Below are positions 24,934 to 32,286 of a stretch of DNA of 32,286 bases, in pieces (position 1 is the first letter of the stretch; each line of letters starts with the position of its first letter). The translations under genes were made by a program, and so were the position numbers. The notes beneath the pieces are model-generated. The model made no database searches and was not told the DNA's origin. It saw nothing but the letters and a program-made list of their open reading frames with translations. Source of the DNA: an uncultured Eubacteriales bacterium (lineage in GTDB: Bacteria > Bacillota > Clostridia > Christensenellales > CAG-138); contig CADAPG010000011.1 of assembly GCA_902789675.1 (NCBI GenBank), forward strand, positions 1-32,286, read 5' to 3'.

Positions 24934-24962
24934 TTGAAAACGGACCGTTCGGCTGATATAAT
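24934..24962 (+). promoter_or_regulatory. Promoter of the flavin-reductase-like gene
   Basis: TTGAAA (24934-24939) and TATAAT (24957-24962) are 17 nt apart, and the gene starts 30 nt beyond the -10 box behind an AGGAGG. The divergent promoter for the SPL-family gene lies just to the left. Confidence 0.8.
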
Positions 24963-24992
24963 ACGAGTAATCAAAAATCAGGAGGAATCATT

Positions 24993-25556
24993 ATGAAACA
25001 ACCGATCAAAACCACCGAAGCCATCTTCCCGATGCCGGTTCTGCTCGTCTCGACTTTCAATCCGGACGGCACCGTCGACGTCATGAACGCGGCGTGGGGC
25101 ACCATGCTCGACCGCGACATGGTCGCGCTGAATCTGACCGAAACGCACCGGACCGTACAGAACATCAAGGCGCGCAAGGGATTTGTCGTGCACATTGCCG
25201 ACGCAAAGCACGTTGTCGAGGCGGACTGGTTCGGCGTCGTCAGCGGAAGCAAAGAACCGGAAAAGTTTGCAAAATCCGGTATGACCTATGTGAAATCCGA
25301 TCTCGTGGACGCGCCGGTCATCAACGAACTGCCCATCGCGCTCGAATGTGAATTCATCGAGTATCAGAACGATTCCACAGGCCTCGGCGTCATTGGCAAG
25401 GTGCTGCGCACGTCTGTCGAGGAAGCGCACATGAAGGACGGCAAGGTCGATATCGATTCGCTCGAAGCGATCGCGTTCGATCCCTATACGCACGGCTATT
25501 ACAAAGTGGGCGGCAGAGTCGGCGACGCGTTCAAGGACGGCTTGAAGCTGAAGTAA
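24993..25556 (+). CDS. Flavin reductase-like FMN-binding protein
   Basis: This is a 187-residue split-barrel flavoprotein of the flavin reductase family, seen in the opening PMPVLLVSTFNPDGTVDVMN, the ETHRTVQNIKARKGFVVH segment and the central LECEF strand. Such small anaerobe proteins bind FMN and may donate electrons to partner proteins; no specific reaction can be assigned. It is a single-gene unit with its own promoter, AGGAGG about 8 nt before the ATG, and a strong terminator 32 nt after the stop. Confidence 0.9.
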   Translation: MKQPIKTTEAIFPMPVLLVSTFNPDGTVDVMNAAWGTMLDRDMVALNLTETHRTVQNIKARKGFVVHIADAKHVVEADWFGVVSGSKEPEKFAKSGMTYVKSDLVDAPVINELPIALECEFIEYQNDSTGLGVIGKVLRTSVEEAHMKDGKVDIDSLEAIAFDPYTHGYYKVGGRVGDAFKDGLKLK

Positions 25557-25588
25557 ACCGATTCGAAAGCGACTGCTTATCGTGAAAT

Positions 25589-25618
25589 AGCGGGCATTGA
25601 ACGATGCCCGCTTTTTTG
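25589..25618 (+). terminator. Terminator after the flavin-reductase-like gene
   Basis: AGCGGGCAT and ATGCCCGCT form a perfect 9-bp stem around TGAACG, followed by a run of six T. Confidence 0.92.
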
Positions 25619-25739
25619 ATCGGTCACGAATTTCCCGACAGCGAAGACCCTGCCGTTTCCCGCAGGATATGACCGGTGTACGGTGCAGGCAAGCATCGCA
25701 GGCATCGGTCAATTGTCTATGTTTTTCGCGTGTTTTCGC

Positions 25740-25768
25740 TTGCTTTTTTCGGCAAGCCGTCCTATCAT
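25740..25768 (+). promoter_or_regulatory. Possible promoter of the YczE-like gene
   Basis: TTGCTT (25740-25745) and TATCAT (25763-25768) are 17 nt apart, 32 nt before the start codon. The -35 box is weak, so this is tentative. Confidence 0.4.
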
Positions 25769-25800
25769 AGGCGTATCGGAATATTTCGGAGACAAACGGT

Positions 25801-26499
25801 ATGACAAAAACGGAACTAAGGGAAAACCAAACGGTCGGCGCAATCCTGTTGAATATGCTGATTGCCGCAGTCAGTCTGTTTGTTAACGGTTTCGGACTGT
25901 ATCTGACGATCCGTGCCAACATCGGCGCGGCGCCGTGGGATGTGCTGAATCTCGGGATTTCAAAGACGTTCGGCATTCTGTACGGCACCGCATCCATCGC
26001 CGTTTCGGTCACGATCCTGATCATTGATATCCTCATGAAAGAGCCGATCGGAATCGCCATGTTCATCGACGCAGTTGTTGTCGGGAAAGCAGTCGACTTT
26101 TTTAACTGGATCGATCCCATTGCTCCGTGCAAGTCTGTTTTCACCGGAATCCCTTTGATGGTCGCCGGTCTGTTCGTTCTTGCATATACGCAGTATACCT
26201 ATATGATCGCGTCGCTTGGCTGCGGTCCGCGTGACACGCTGATGGTCGGACTTGCAAAGCGTGTCAAGCGTATTCCGATCGGCGTCGTCAGCATCGCGAT
26301 CCTGACTGCCGTCACCTTGATCGGCTGGCTGTTGGGCGGCCCCGTCGGCATCGGAACGCTCATCTGTGCGTTCGGGGCGGGACCGATCATGCAGCTTGCC
26401 TTCCGTACCGTTCGCTTTGACGCCACGGCGATCCGGCATCAGCGTCTCAGAGATTCCCTCAAAGTGGTTTTCTCAAAACGGAACAGCACATCTTCATAA
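25801..26499 (+). CDS. YczE/YyaS-type membrane protein
   Basis: The 232-residue protein has about five membrane helices. The features of the YczE-like family are clear: FGLYLTIRANIGAAPWDVL near the N-terminus and GCGPRDTLMVGLAK in the middle, both conserved loops of the group. The role of the family is not established. GGAG lies about 10 nt before the ATG. It appears to be transcribed alone. The 160 nt after its stop hold no gene and no clear terminator. Confidence 0.85.
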   Translation: MTKTELRENQTVGAILLNMLIAAVSLFVNGFGLYLTIRANIGAAPWDVLNLGISKTFGILYGTASIAVSVTILIIDILMKEPIGIAMFIDAVVVGKAVDFFNWIDPIAPCKSVFTGIPLMVAGLFVLAYTQYTYMIASLGCGPRDTLMVGLAKRVKRIPIGVVSIAILTAVTLIGWLLGGPVGIGTLICAFGAGPIMQLAFRTVRFDATAIRHQRLRDSLKVVFSKRNSTSS

Positions 26500-26662
26500 C
26501 GCCCCGAGCAGAACGTGTGCAGGCGGTATAAAACCGATCCCGGCTGCATCGCCGGAGCATCATATACGCACACCCTGCCGGTACGGCAAAATACGAAAAC
26601 AGGAAGCGCTCCGAACGGCGCGCTTCTCTGTGAATCAGTTCTGTTGCTTTTGCCGAACCCGA

Positions 26663-26898
26663 TCAGTCGATGACGGTGGTACAGACCGTGGACTCGGTGA
26701 CTGCGCCTTCAGCGTGATGTCCGCGGTCGCCGCATAGCTGCCGGTCAGTACTGCGGGCAGCTCGGCGACGTTGTTGTATTCCTCTGTGACCCAGCCGAGG
26801 AAGGTGTATCCGGCGGGCGCGTTCGCTGTCGGCAGCGTGACGGTCTCATTTGCCTTGCAGTGCATGGCGGCGGGTGCCTGCGCCGCCGGATGATCCTG
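26663..26898 (-). pseudogene. Remnant of an InlB-repeat-type surface protein
   Basis: A reading frame starting directly after the stop codon of the flavoprotein gene encodes a piece of the Listeria-Bacteroides (InlB B) repeat, seen as LPTANAPAGYTFLGWV and a following TGSYAATADITLKA. Then the frame is lost near 26710; in the next frame the segment AVTESTVCTTVID ends in a stop at 26663. There is no start codon, signal peptide or wall anchor. It looks like a degraded fragment of a large surface protein left by deletion. Confidence 0.6.
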
Positions 26899-27525
26899 TT
26901 ACTTGCCGTCCGGAAAGCTGGTAAACGAGCCGCGTTCCAAAGCCGGCAAGCCGTGAGTCTGCTTTGCGTCCGCAATTGCTTTGATCAAAAACGCCATGCT
27001 GCGCGCCAGATTGCGCATTGTTTGCAGGCCCTCAAGGTCCTTTTTGACGTCCTCCGCCGTGAAACCATGCACCTGATTCCAGTATGTGGACGAAGCGACC
27101 GGCATGCTGCTGATTGTGAAATACTTGTTCAGTACGTCGAACGACGCGGTGTTGCCGCCCCTGCGGCAGGAAACAACCGACGCGCCGACTTTCATATGCT
27201 TCGGAAACGGTGTGCTGTAAAACAATCGATCCAGAAAGGACAGCAGCGTACCGTTCGGCGAACCGTAATAGACCGGGCTGCCAACGACCAGCCCGTCCGC
27301 TGCCTCAAATTTCGGCGCGACCTCGTTGACAAGATCGTCGAATACGCACTTTCCGCGTTCTGCGCATCGATTGCAGGCAATGCAGCCGCGTATGTTCCGA
27401 TTCCCGACATGGATCAGTTCTGTTTCCATGCCCTCCTTCTCAAACGTGCGGATCATCTCCGTCAAAGCAGCCGCCGTACAGCCGTCCTTTCGCGGACTCC
27501 CGTTGAGCAACAAAATACCAGCCAT
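26899..27525 (-). CDS. Flavodoxin-fold NADPH-dependent FMN reductase with iron-sulfur-type cysteines
   Basis: The 208-residue protein has the flavodoxin-like FMN reductase fold: LLLNGSPRKDG binds the FMN phosphate and GSPVYYGSPNG is the second flavin loop. The cysteines C48, C51, C54, C60 give CX2CX2CX5C, the compact spacing known from iron-sulfur flavoproteins (Isf). That would make it an electron carrier for low-potential reactions, but the Cys set occurs in many clostridial relatives without proof of a cluster. AGGAGG lies 7 nt before the ATG, with a good promoter upstream. Confidence 0.88.
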   Translation of the reverse strand: MAGILLLNGSPRKDGCTAAALTEMIRTFEKEGMETELIHVGNRNIRGCIACNRCAERGKCVFDDLVNEVAPKFEAADGLVVGSPVYYGSPNGTLLSFLDRLFYSTPFPKHMKVGASVVSCRRGGNTASFDVLNKYFTISSMPVASSTYWNQVHGFTAEDVKKDLEGLQTMRNLARSMAFLIKAIADAKQTHGLPALERGSFTSFPDGK

Positions 27526-27554
27526 CGTTATGCCTCCTGTCTTTGATATCTTGA

Positions 27555-27583
27555 ATTATAGCGAAAAAGCTCTGCTTCATCAA
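27555..27583 (-). promoter_or_regulatory. Promoter of the iron-sulfur-flavoprotein-like gene
   Basis: On the minus strand TTGATG (27583-27578) and TATAAT (27560-27555) are 17 nt apart, about 30 nt before the start codon. Confidence 0.75.
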
Positions 27584-27713
27584 GAAAAAAAGCAAAAAGA
27601 ATCAAGAAAAACGTGACACGGATCGCAACACTATGGTACATCAATATACAACTGCAGATAAAATATGATCGAATTATACTGGTTTGGCTCGATATTTGAT
27701 CAACTATGAGCAG

Positions 27714-27750
27714 AAAATTAGCACGATGCTGTCGTGCTAATTTTATTTTT
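27714..27750 (+). terminator. Perfect 13-bp hairpin with T-rich tail, no upstream gene
   Basis: AAAATTAGCACGA (27714-27726) and its exact complement (27732-27744) flank a 5-nt loop, followed by ATTTTT. It has the form of a plus-strand terminator, but the nearest plus-strand gene ends at 26499, more than 1.2 kb away. It could end an unannotated RNA or be part of a mobile repeat. The surrounding 27584-27966 contains no recognisable protein gene. Confidence 0.7.
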
Positions 27751-27772
27751 CGAGGAAATCATAGGAATAACC

Positions 27773-27804
27773 GCACTTCCCTGCCTAAGAGAAGCGGGAA
27801 GTGC
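27773..27804. repeat. Inverted repeat (hairpin) beside the interspersed repeat
   Basis: GCACTTCCC (27773-27781) and GGGAAGTGC (27796-27804) form a perfect 9-bp stem with a 14-nt loop and no T run. It lies 18 nt from repeat copy B and may belong to the same element. Confidence 0.55.
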
Positions 27805-27822
27805 TCTTCTGTGTAACGGACG

Positions 27823-27862
27823 AAAATCTCCTCCGGAACCAAATAGACATTAAGATACACAA
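27823..27862. repeat. Diverged 40-nt interspersed repeat, copy B
   Basis: This stretch matches positions 1-40 at 32 of 40 sites without gaps. It lies 20 nt beyond the terminator of the second fructan cassette, and copy A is in the same orientation beyond the terminator of the msmK unit. On the minus strand a 34-codon reading frame starting from a GTG crosses it (ending near 27770), but there is no ribosome binding site, and the differences between copies are mostly amino-acid-changing. Confidence 0.5.
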
Positions 27863-27881
27863 CAAACCAAGCAAATACGAC

Positions 27882-27913
27882 AAAAGTCCCGCCGCGTCAC
27901 CGGCGGGGCTTTT
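27882..27913 (-). terminator. Terminator of the second fructan cassette
   Basis: AAAAGTCCCGCCG (27882-27894) pairs with CGGCGGGGCTTTT (27901-27913) with one wobble around a 6-nt loop. TTTT follows on each strand. It begins 53 nt after the fructokinase stop codon. Confidence 0.85.
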
Positions 27914-27966
27914 GCCAGGAGGGGGTGCTCATGAAATGACTGGCCGCACCTCGGAATAAAACAGAG

Positions 27967-28923
27967 TCAGGATAAAAGTGCCTGCACCTCGGAGAGCGTC
28001 GGCATGGATTTCAGTGCTCCTTTGCGTGTCGTGATGATCGCTGCCGCTGCGTTTGCAAAACGCAGCATGGCGGCAAGGCTTTCTTCGGTTCGATCGGAAA
28101 GACCGTTGTTCAGAATATCGTGCAGAACACACGCACAGAAGGTATCCCCCGCGCCGGTCGTTTCGATCGTTTGTACGCGGAAGCCGGGAACAAAGACGTG
28201 CAGATCGCCGTAAAAGCTGTGACTGCCGTCCGGACCTGCCGTGATGTTCAGAAGCCGGATATTTGGAAACCACGCGCGAAGGATCGCGGCACCCTTTTCA
28301 AAATCGGTCTCGCCGGTCAAAAAGGTCATTTCGTTGTCGGCGATCTTCACGACGTCGCTGTGTTTGAGTCCCCATGCGATCTGCATTTTCGCTTCGTTCA
28401 GGTTGTTCCACAGCGGCTCACGCAGGTTGGGATCGAACGAGATCAACGCGCCTGCGTCCTTTGCGAGATTGAGCGCCGTCTGTGTCGCCGTGCGGCACGG
28501 CTCGTCGGTCAGCGACAGCGAGCCGAAATGGAAGATCCGGCAATCGCCGATCATCTCCTCTTTGAGTTCGTTCGCCGAAAGGGAGACGTCCGCGCCGGGC
28601 TTTCTGTAAAAGCTGAATTCCCGATCACCGTCCGGCAGCGTATGCACAAACGCCAGCGTCGTATGCACGTCCGGATCCTGCAAAAGGCCTTTTGTCTCAA
28701 TGCCGCGTTCCCTGACAGTCTCGATGAGAAGATCGCCGAAGCTGTCCTTCCCCACCTTGCCGAGAAACGCACAGCGTCTGCCGAGATTATTCAGCATTGC
28801 AAGAACGTTGCAAGGCGCGCCGCCCGGATTGACCTCAAGGAGCGGATTGCCCTGCGGGCTCATTCCCGTTTCGGTAAAGTCGATCAAAAGTTCGCCGAGC
28901 GCAACAACATCATACTGTTTCAT
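27967..28923 (-). CDS. PfkB-family fructokinase, second copy
   Basis: This 318-residue sugar kinase contains GGAPCN at 34-39 and GAGD with catalytic Asp260. It is a clear paralogue of the kinase at 15.3-16.3 kb; long blocks such as the one around ADNE-FLTGETDF are nearly the same. GGGAGGAT precedes the ATG at 28923, and the start overlaps the end of the GH32 gene by 14 nt, so the two are coupled. An ATG at 28986 is possible but would lie inside the GH32 gene. The product should phosphorylate fructose released by the neighbouring GH32. Confidence 0.92.
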   Translation of the reverse strand: MKQYDVVALGELLIDFTETGMSPQGNPLLEVNPGGAPCNVLAMLNNLGRRCAFLGKVGKDSFGDLLIETVRERGIETKGLLQDPDVHTTLAFVHTLPDGDREFSFYRKPGADVSLSANELKEEMIGDCRIFHFGSLSLTDEPCRTATQTALNLAKDAGALISFDPNLREPLWNNLNEAKMQIAWGLKHSDVVKIADNEMTFLTGETDFEKGAAILRAWFPNIRLLNITAGPDGSHSFYGDLHVFVPGFRVQTIETTGAGDTFCACVLHDILNNGLSDRTEESLAAMLRFANAAAAIITTRKGALKSMPTLSEVQALLS

Positions 28924-30412
28924 GGTTATCCTCCCAGAGAAGGTCGTATTTCGTAACGTCGATATTGACCGCGCCATCTGCGACAAAGGAGATATCGCTT
29001 GCGGAAAGCTCGGTCAGGATCGTCGCCGTCATAGTTTGCTCGCCGTCGTTGATGAAGATCTCCGCACTGAAGCGGTCGAGAATCAGCCGCAGTTTGATCT
29101 CGCCGTTGCGATTCGGCACCAGACAGCGCCGCTGATGGATGTACGCACGGCGAGAGCCGGAGAACTTGCGGTCGATGCGCAGGATGGATTCGCGCGTACG
29201 ATAGGTGAGTTCCGTGAAGAATTTCTCATTCTGCATAAACCGCACGGCAAAGTTGTGATACATCGGTTCTCCCGGCGCGGGACGCACGGTAATCGTCAGA
29301 TCGACCGTCCTCCCCGTTATCCCGTCCAGGCGCATTTCATCCTCGATGCGGACGTTTTCGTAATGCACGCCGCCGCGGCGGAGTTTTTCCAGCTCCCGGA
29401 TCGGTTGTTGATACAGGCGACCGTTTTTAATGCAAATCTCACGCGGAAGCGACATCTGTCCGAACCATCTGCGATTCTTTCTGCCGGTCAGCTTGGTCGT
29501 GTCCCAGTTCTGCATCCAGCCGATCATGACGCGCCGTCCGTCGGGCATCAGAATCGTCGTCGGCGCATAGAAGTCGATGCCGTAGTCGACCGCATGATCG
29601 CTTTCCGGAATGAACCTGCGGCTTTCTGGATCAAAATGACCGATCAGACACACCGTGCCGTTGCCGTTGTGGTATTCAAAGCCCTCCGGAAGCATATCCT
29701 GCGGGCTGACGAGCAGTACCTGTTTCCCGTCGAGATCAAAATAATCCGGGCATTCCCACATCAAGCCGAGACGTCCGTCGTTTTCGATCAGTATGCCGTC
29801 ATATGCCCATTTGATCCCGTCCGCACTGCGATAACGCAGAAGCTTGCCTAAGCCGTTTTCGTCACAGGAGCCGACGATGCAGAAGAACGTGCCGTCCGCT
29901 TCACGCCAGACTTTGGGATCGCGGAAGTTGTACTTCTCACAGCCGTCCGGCAGATCGCGCTCGGTCAAAACCGGATTGTGCGGGATTTTTTTGTAATCCA
30001 GACCGTCGCCGATCGCAACGCACTGCGTCTGAATGTCCTTGTCGCTCTCGCCGCCCTCTTTGCATACGCCAGTATAGAGCAGCAGATGTCTGCCGTCGTC
30101 CAGCTCGATCGCGCTGCCCGAGAAGCAGCCGAATCCGTCGTATGGTTTATCCGGCGCCATGATTGCGGGCAGATACTCCCAATGCAGTAAATCGGTACTG
30201 ACGGCATGCCCCCAGTGCATGTCGTTCCAAACCGTATCGTATGGATAATACTGATAGAACAAATGGAACTTGCCCTTATAGAAGGAAAATCCGTTCGGAT
30301 CGTTCATCCAGCCGGTATAAGGTGTCAGATGGAACAACGGACGCGCCGTATCGGGAATCAGCTTTGCTGCTTCCTTTTCGTATGCTCTTGCAAACAACAG
30401 TTTTTGCTTCAT
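28910..30412 (-). CDS. Cytoplasmic GH32 fructosidase, second copy
   Basis: This 500-residue enzyme has no signal peptide. The catalytic motifs are complete: WMNDPN (35-40, nucleophile Asp38), FRDP (Asp165) and WECPD (acid/base Glu220), followed by the C-terminal beta-sandwich. It is a diverged paralogue of the GH32 at 13.8-15.3 kb and likewise precedes a fructokinase gene. Its ATG shares one base with the stop codon of the DUF624 gene (TGATG), with GAGGGG upstream. It hydrolyses sucrose or short fructans inside the cell, by family. Having two such enzymes suggests different substrates or different induction. Confidence 0.93.
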   Translation of the reverse strand: MKQKLLFARAYEKEAAKLIPDTARPLFHLTPYTGWMNDPNGFSFYKGKFHLFYQYYPYDTVWNDMHWGHAVSTDLLHWEYLPAIMAPDKPYDGFGCFSGSAIELDDGRHLLLYTGVCKEGGESDKDIQTQCVAIGDGLDYKKIPHNPVLTERDLPDGCEKYNFRDPKVWREADGTFFCIVGSCDENGLGKLLRYRSADGIKWAYDGILIENDGRLGLMWECPDYFDLDGKQVLLVSPQDMLPEGFEYHNGNGTVCLIGHFDPESRRFIPESDHAVDYGIDFYAPTTILMPDGRRVMIGWMQNWDTTKLTGRKNRRWFGQMSLPREICIKNGRLYQQPIRELEKLRRGGVHYENVRIEDEMRLDGITGRTVDLTITVRPAPGEPMYHNFAVRFMQNEKFFTELTYRTRESILRIDRKFSGSRRAYIHQRRCLVPNRNGEIKLRLILDRFSAEIFINDGEQTMTATILTELSASDISFVADGAVNIDVTKYDLLWEDNHETV

Positions 30413-31053
30413 CAGTCTTCCCCTCTCTGCACCCGTTCAAGATCCTCCGGACGCATATGCTTTTTGAATATCGCTTCCATCGGGAAGGTCGAACCCCAAT
30501 AGATCCCGGCTGGGATAATGATCATCAGTGGCGGAATCGTCAGCGCAAGCGCGATTCCCCCGACCAGCAGCACCATGATGCACAGCAGCAGAAGCGGATG
30601 CGCACGGAACAGGATCCAGCTGTATTTCAGCACTTCCTTCACTGTCCCGTTGAACCGCGCGCCGTAGGCCGCAAGATAGATCGTCCATGTCAGCACAAAC
30701 GTGATGATGACCAGAACAGCATAGTAAACCCATCCGAACGGTCTGCCCTGCAGGTAGATGCTGCGGAATACGATCGCGTCAAATGTCAGTACGATCAAAA
30801 TGCCGAGCGGAACGAGCCATGCAAGCGTGGAACGCTTGAAGTTGGACTTAAATGCCGACCAAAAGCTGCTCCAGAGATAGTCATCGCCTTTTCTGACGTG
30901 CTGATAGACCGCATGGTAGAGCGCCGCGGATGCCGCACCCATCGTGACAATTGGCAGTGAAAACACCGTCCAGAAGATGCTTAGAGCGATCAGATCGAAT
31001 ACCGTGATCAGCGCCTTCATGATCGGGTTGTTGATGTCAAGCAGTTTGCGCAT
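30412..31053 (-). CDS. DUF624 (YesL-like) membrane protein
   Basis: The 213-residue protein has about five membrane helices and the DUF624 signature segments: IFWTVFSLPIVTMGAASAAL, then RKGDDYLWSSFWSAFKSNFK. Proteins of this family accompany carbohydrate ABC transporters in Bacillota; the role is unproven. AAAGGAG precedes the ATG at 31053; an earlier ATG at 31119 lies inside the preceding gene. It lies 13 nt after the disrupted GH32 gene and overlaps the intact GH32 by one base. No transporter genes are seen in this cassette inside the window. Confidence 0.88.
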   Translation of the reverse strand: MRKLLDINNPIMKALITVFDLIALSIFWTVFSLPIVTMGAASAALYHAVYQHVRKGDDYLWSSFWSAFKSNFKRSTLAWLVPLGILIVLTFDAIVFRSIYLQGRPFGWVYYAVLVIITFVLTWTIYLAAYGARFNGTVKEVLKYSWILFRAHPLLLLCIMVLLVGGIALALTIPPLMIIIPAGIYWGSTFPMEAIFKKHMRPEDLERVQRGED

Positions 31054-31066
31054 AGCGCTCCTTTCG

Positions 31067-32286
31067 TCAGCGGGTGTATTGTTTGAGATTCGAAATCGTG
31101 ACAGTGTTATTCTCGACAAACAGGCGCACCGGTCTGCCGGAGACGCCGTAGAGACGCACGGTCAGGGATGCAATGCCGTCAAGGCATAAGATGCCGACGG
31201 AACCTTCCTGCACGTAGGTGAACGTGTAGTCCTTGCCCGGTTCGATCGGAGCGGCGGTTTCGGTGATCAGCGTATCGCCCTCGTTGAACGCAAGCGACAG
31301 TTTATCTCCCGCGGGATCGAGCGTGATCGTCTTGTATTTGTCGGTTCTGCCGTTGTAATCGAATGCAAATCCGAACGTGCCGTTCTTCTCAAACCGGATC
31401 GTGCCGGTCAGAAGAAAGCTTTCATACGCTATGCAAAGATCGGTATAGCTGTAAGCCGCGCCGGACGAAAGCGTTGCCGTCATGCTGTCGATCAACAGCT
31501 CACGGCGGTTCTTGAACTGGTTGACAAGCGCATCCACAGGCGCAAGCGTCAGCGTGCCGTCCGGATTCTGTACGACCTTCTGCACGGCAAGGTTGCCCGC
31601 CCAGCCGGAGACCTCCTGCGTGGAGGAAACGGATTCGGAGCGGCGCGCCCAACCAACCATATAGGTGTTGGAACCGTCTTCGATATGCTTTGCGGCATAG
31701 AACAGTTCGCCGTCGAGGCGCACCGGATCGGAATACGGACCGTACGGCGTATCGGACATCGCATACCACAGCGTATCATGTGTTTCCGATCTGGAACGTA
31801 TCGGTGCATTCAAGGTTCCAGAACGTCTCCGGGTCGGTGAAAATGATACCGTCATAGGTAACGGTCTCTAAATCTCCGGAAAGCGTGTACTTGATGACGC
31901 GCGCCTTGTTGCTCTGCGACGCGGTCACAGTCAGGGTGATCGTGTCGGTCTCCGCGTCATAGTAGCCCTGCGGATCGCGGAAGTCGTTTTTCTGTCCGAG
32001 GTCGTTCGGCGGAACGATTTCCCAGCCCTCTACCTTCTCGAACGAGGTCAGGTCGCTGCTTTTCGCGACCATGATTTTTTCTTTGTACTCGTAGGAATCC
32101 GAACCTGCGTGACCGGTATAGAAGAAATAGTAGACGTCTTTCACCTTGACGACCGAGCCGGTGCCGATCCAGCCGTCCTGACCGCCGCTGCGCGACGCTT
32201 CGAGCACGACTGCGTCCTGTTCCGTATAGGTTACGAAGTCGCTGGTGGTCGTCAGATAGACCGAGTGATTATAGGAATCGCCGCCC
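31067..32286 (-). pseudogene. Disrupted GH32 gene, 5' end outside the window
   Basis: The reading frame enters from the right edge with GDSYNHSVYLTTTSDF, contains the RDP motif in NDFRDPQG and the acid/base motif in NLECTDTF, then stops at 31776. The downstream part (HDTLWYAMSDTPYGPY onward, to 31067) continues in the +1 frame and encodes the end of the propeller and the C-terminal beta-sandwich. At the junction (about 31776-31790) residues that should follow the acid/base strand (typically a DTWY-type segment) appear missing. A small deletion that is not a multiple of three fits best. Without an assembly error the product would be truncated and probably inactive. The DUF624 gene follows 13 nt downstream. 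Confidence 0.8.

Noticed and set aside
24978-26144. Minus-strand frame across the flavin-reductase-like and YczE-like genes
   Set aside because: It crosses a strong terminator and promoters and shows no domain; both plus-strand genes are well supported.
27770-27870. Conserved 34-codon small protein across repeat copy B
   Set aside because: There is no ribosome binding site, and the two repeat copies differ mainly by amino-acid-changing substitutions in that frame.
1-32286. CRISPR array, tRNA or rRNA genes
   Set aside because: No regularly spaced direct repeats and no recognisable tRNA or rRNA sequence were seen on either strand.

Overview
The window looks like a chromosomal segment from an anaerobic Bacillota (Clostridia; by feel an uncultured Oscillospirales/Christensenellales-type gut or rumen organism). 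The pointers are moderately GC-rich coding sequence, AGGAGG-type ribosome binding sites, short Gram-positive lipoboxes, a clostridial MsmK-like ATPase with a lysine-rich insert, LplB/YtcP-type permeases, DUF624 (YesL) proteins and perfect sigma-70-like promoters. The taxonomic call is inference.

Left part (1-16.3 kb): a fructan/fructoside utilisation locus. On the minus strand, one unit encodes a three-module carbohydrate-binding lipoprotein, a LamG+GH32 lipoprotein with an altered nucleophile motif, and an MsmK-type ABC ATPase. A second minus-strand unit encodes a LacI-family regulator followed by four poorly known envelope proteins. Diverging from lacI, a plus-strand operon encodes two ABC permeases, a substrate-binding lipoprotein, a cytoplasmic GH32 and a fructokinase. 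Four copies of an AACGTTTCACG-core operator sit at the three promoters and at the end of the lacI operon. They form two pairs, each with centres exactly 151 bp apart. The simplest model is surface binding and cleavage of fructan, ABC import of oligofructosides, cytoplasmic hydrolysis, phosphorylation of fructose, and common control by the local LacI protein.

Middle part (16.3-27.6 kb): a tyrosine-recombinase remnant, then mostly minus-strand housekeeping, redox and stress genes. These are a carboxymuconolactone-decarboxylase/cupin fusion, a ferredoxin-like aldo/keto reductase, a membrane metallophosphoesterase, a CDF metal exporter of probable Mn type, a pyridoxamine-phosphate-oxidase-fold protein, glutathione peroxidase with an overlapping OhrR-like MarR regulator, an esterase, an SPL-family radical SAM protein, a flavin-reductase-fold protein, a YczE-type membrane protein, and an iron-sulfur-flavoprotein-like reductase with a surface-protein remnant behind it. 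A decayed-looking small membrane ORF lies at 20.0-20.3 kb.

Right part (27.6-32.3 kb): a second fructan cassette on the minus strand. It has a disrupted GH32 gene running off the window edge, a DUF624 membrane protein, an intact cytoplasmic GH32 and a second fructokinase, all tightly overlapping. The GH32-fructokinase pair is therefore present twice in inverted orientation. A diverged 40-nt repeat lies just beyond the terminator of both minus-strand sugar units.

No tRNA, rRNA or CRISPR array was recognised. All functions are assigned by reading motifs; no database search was run.
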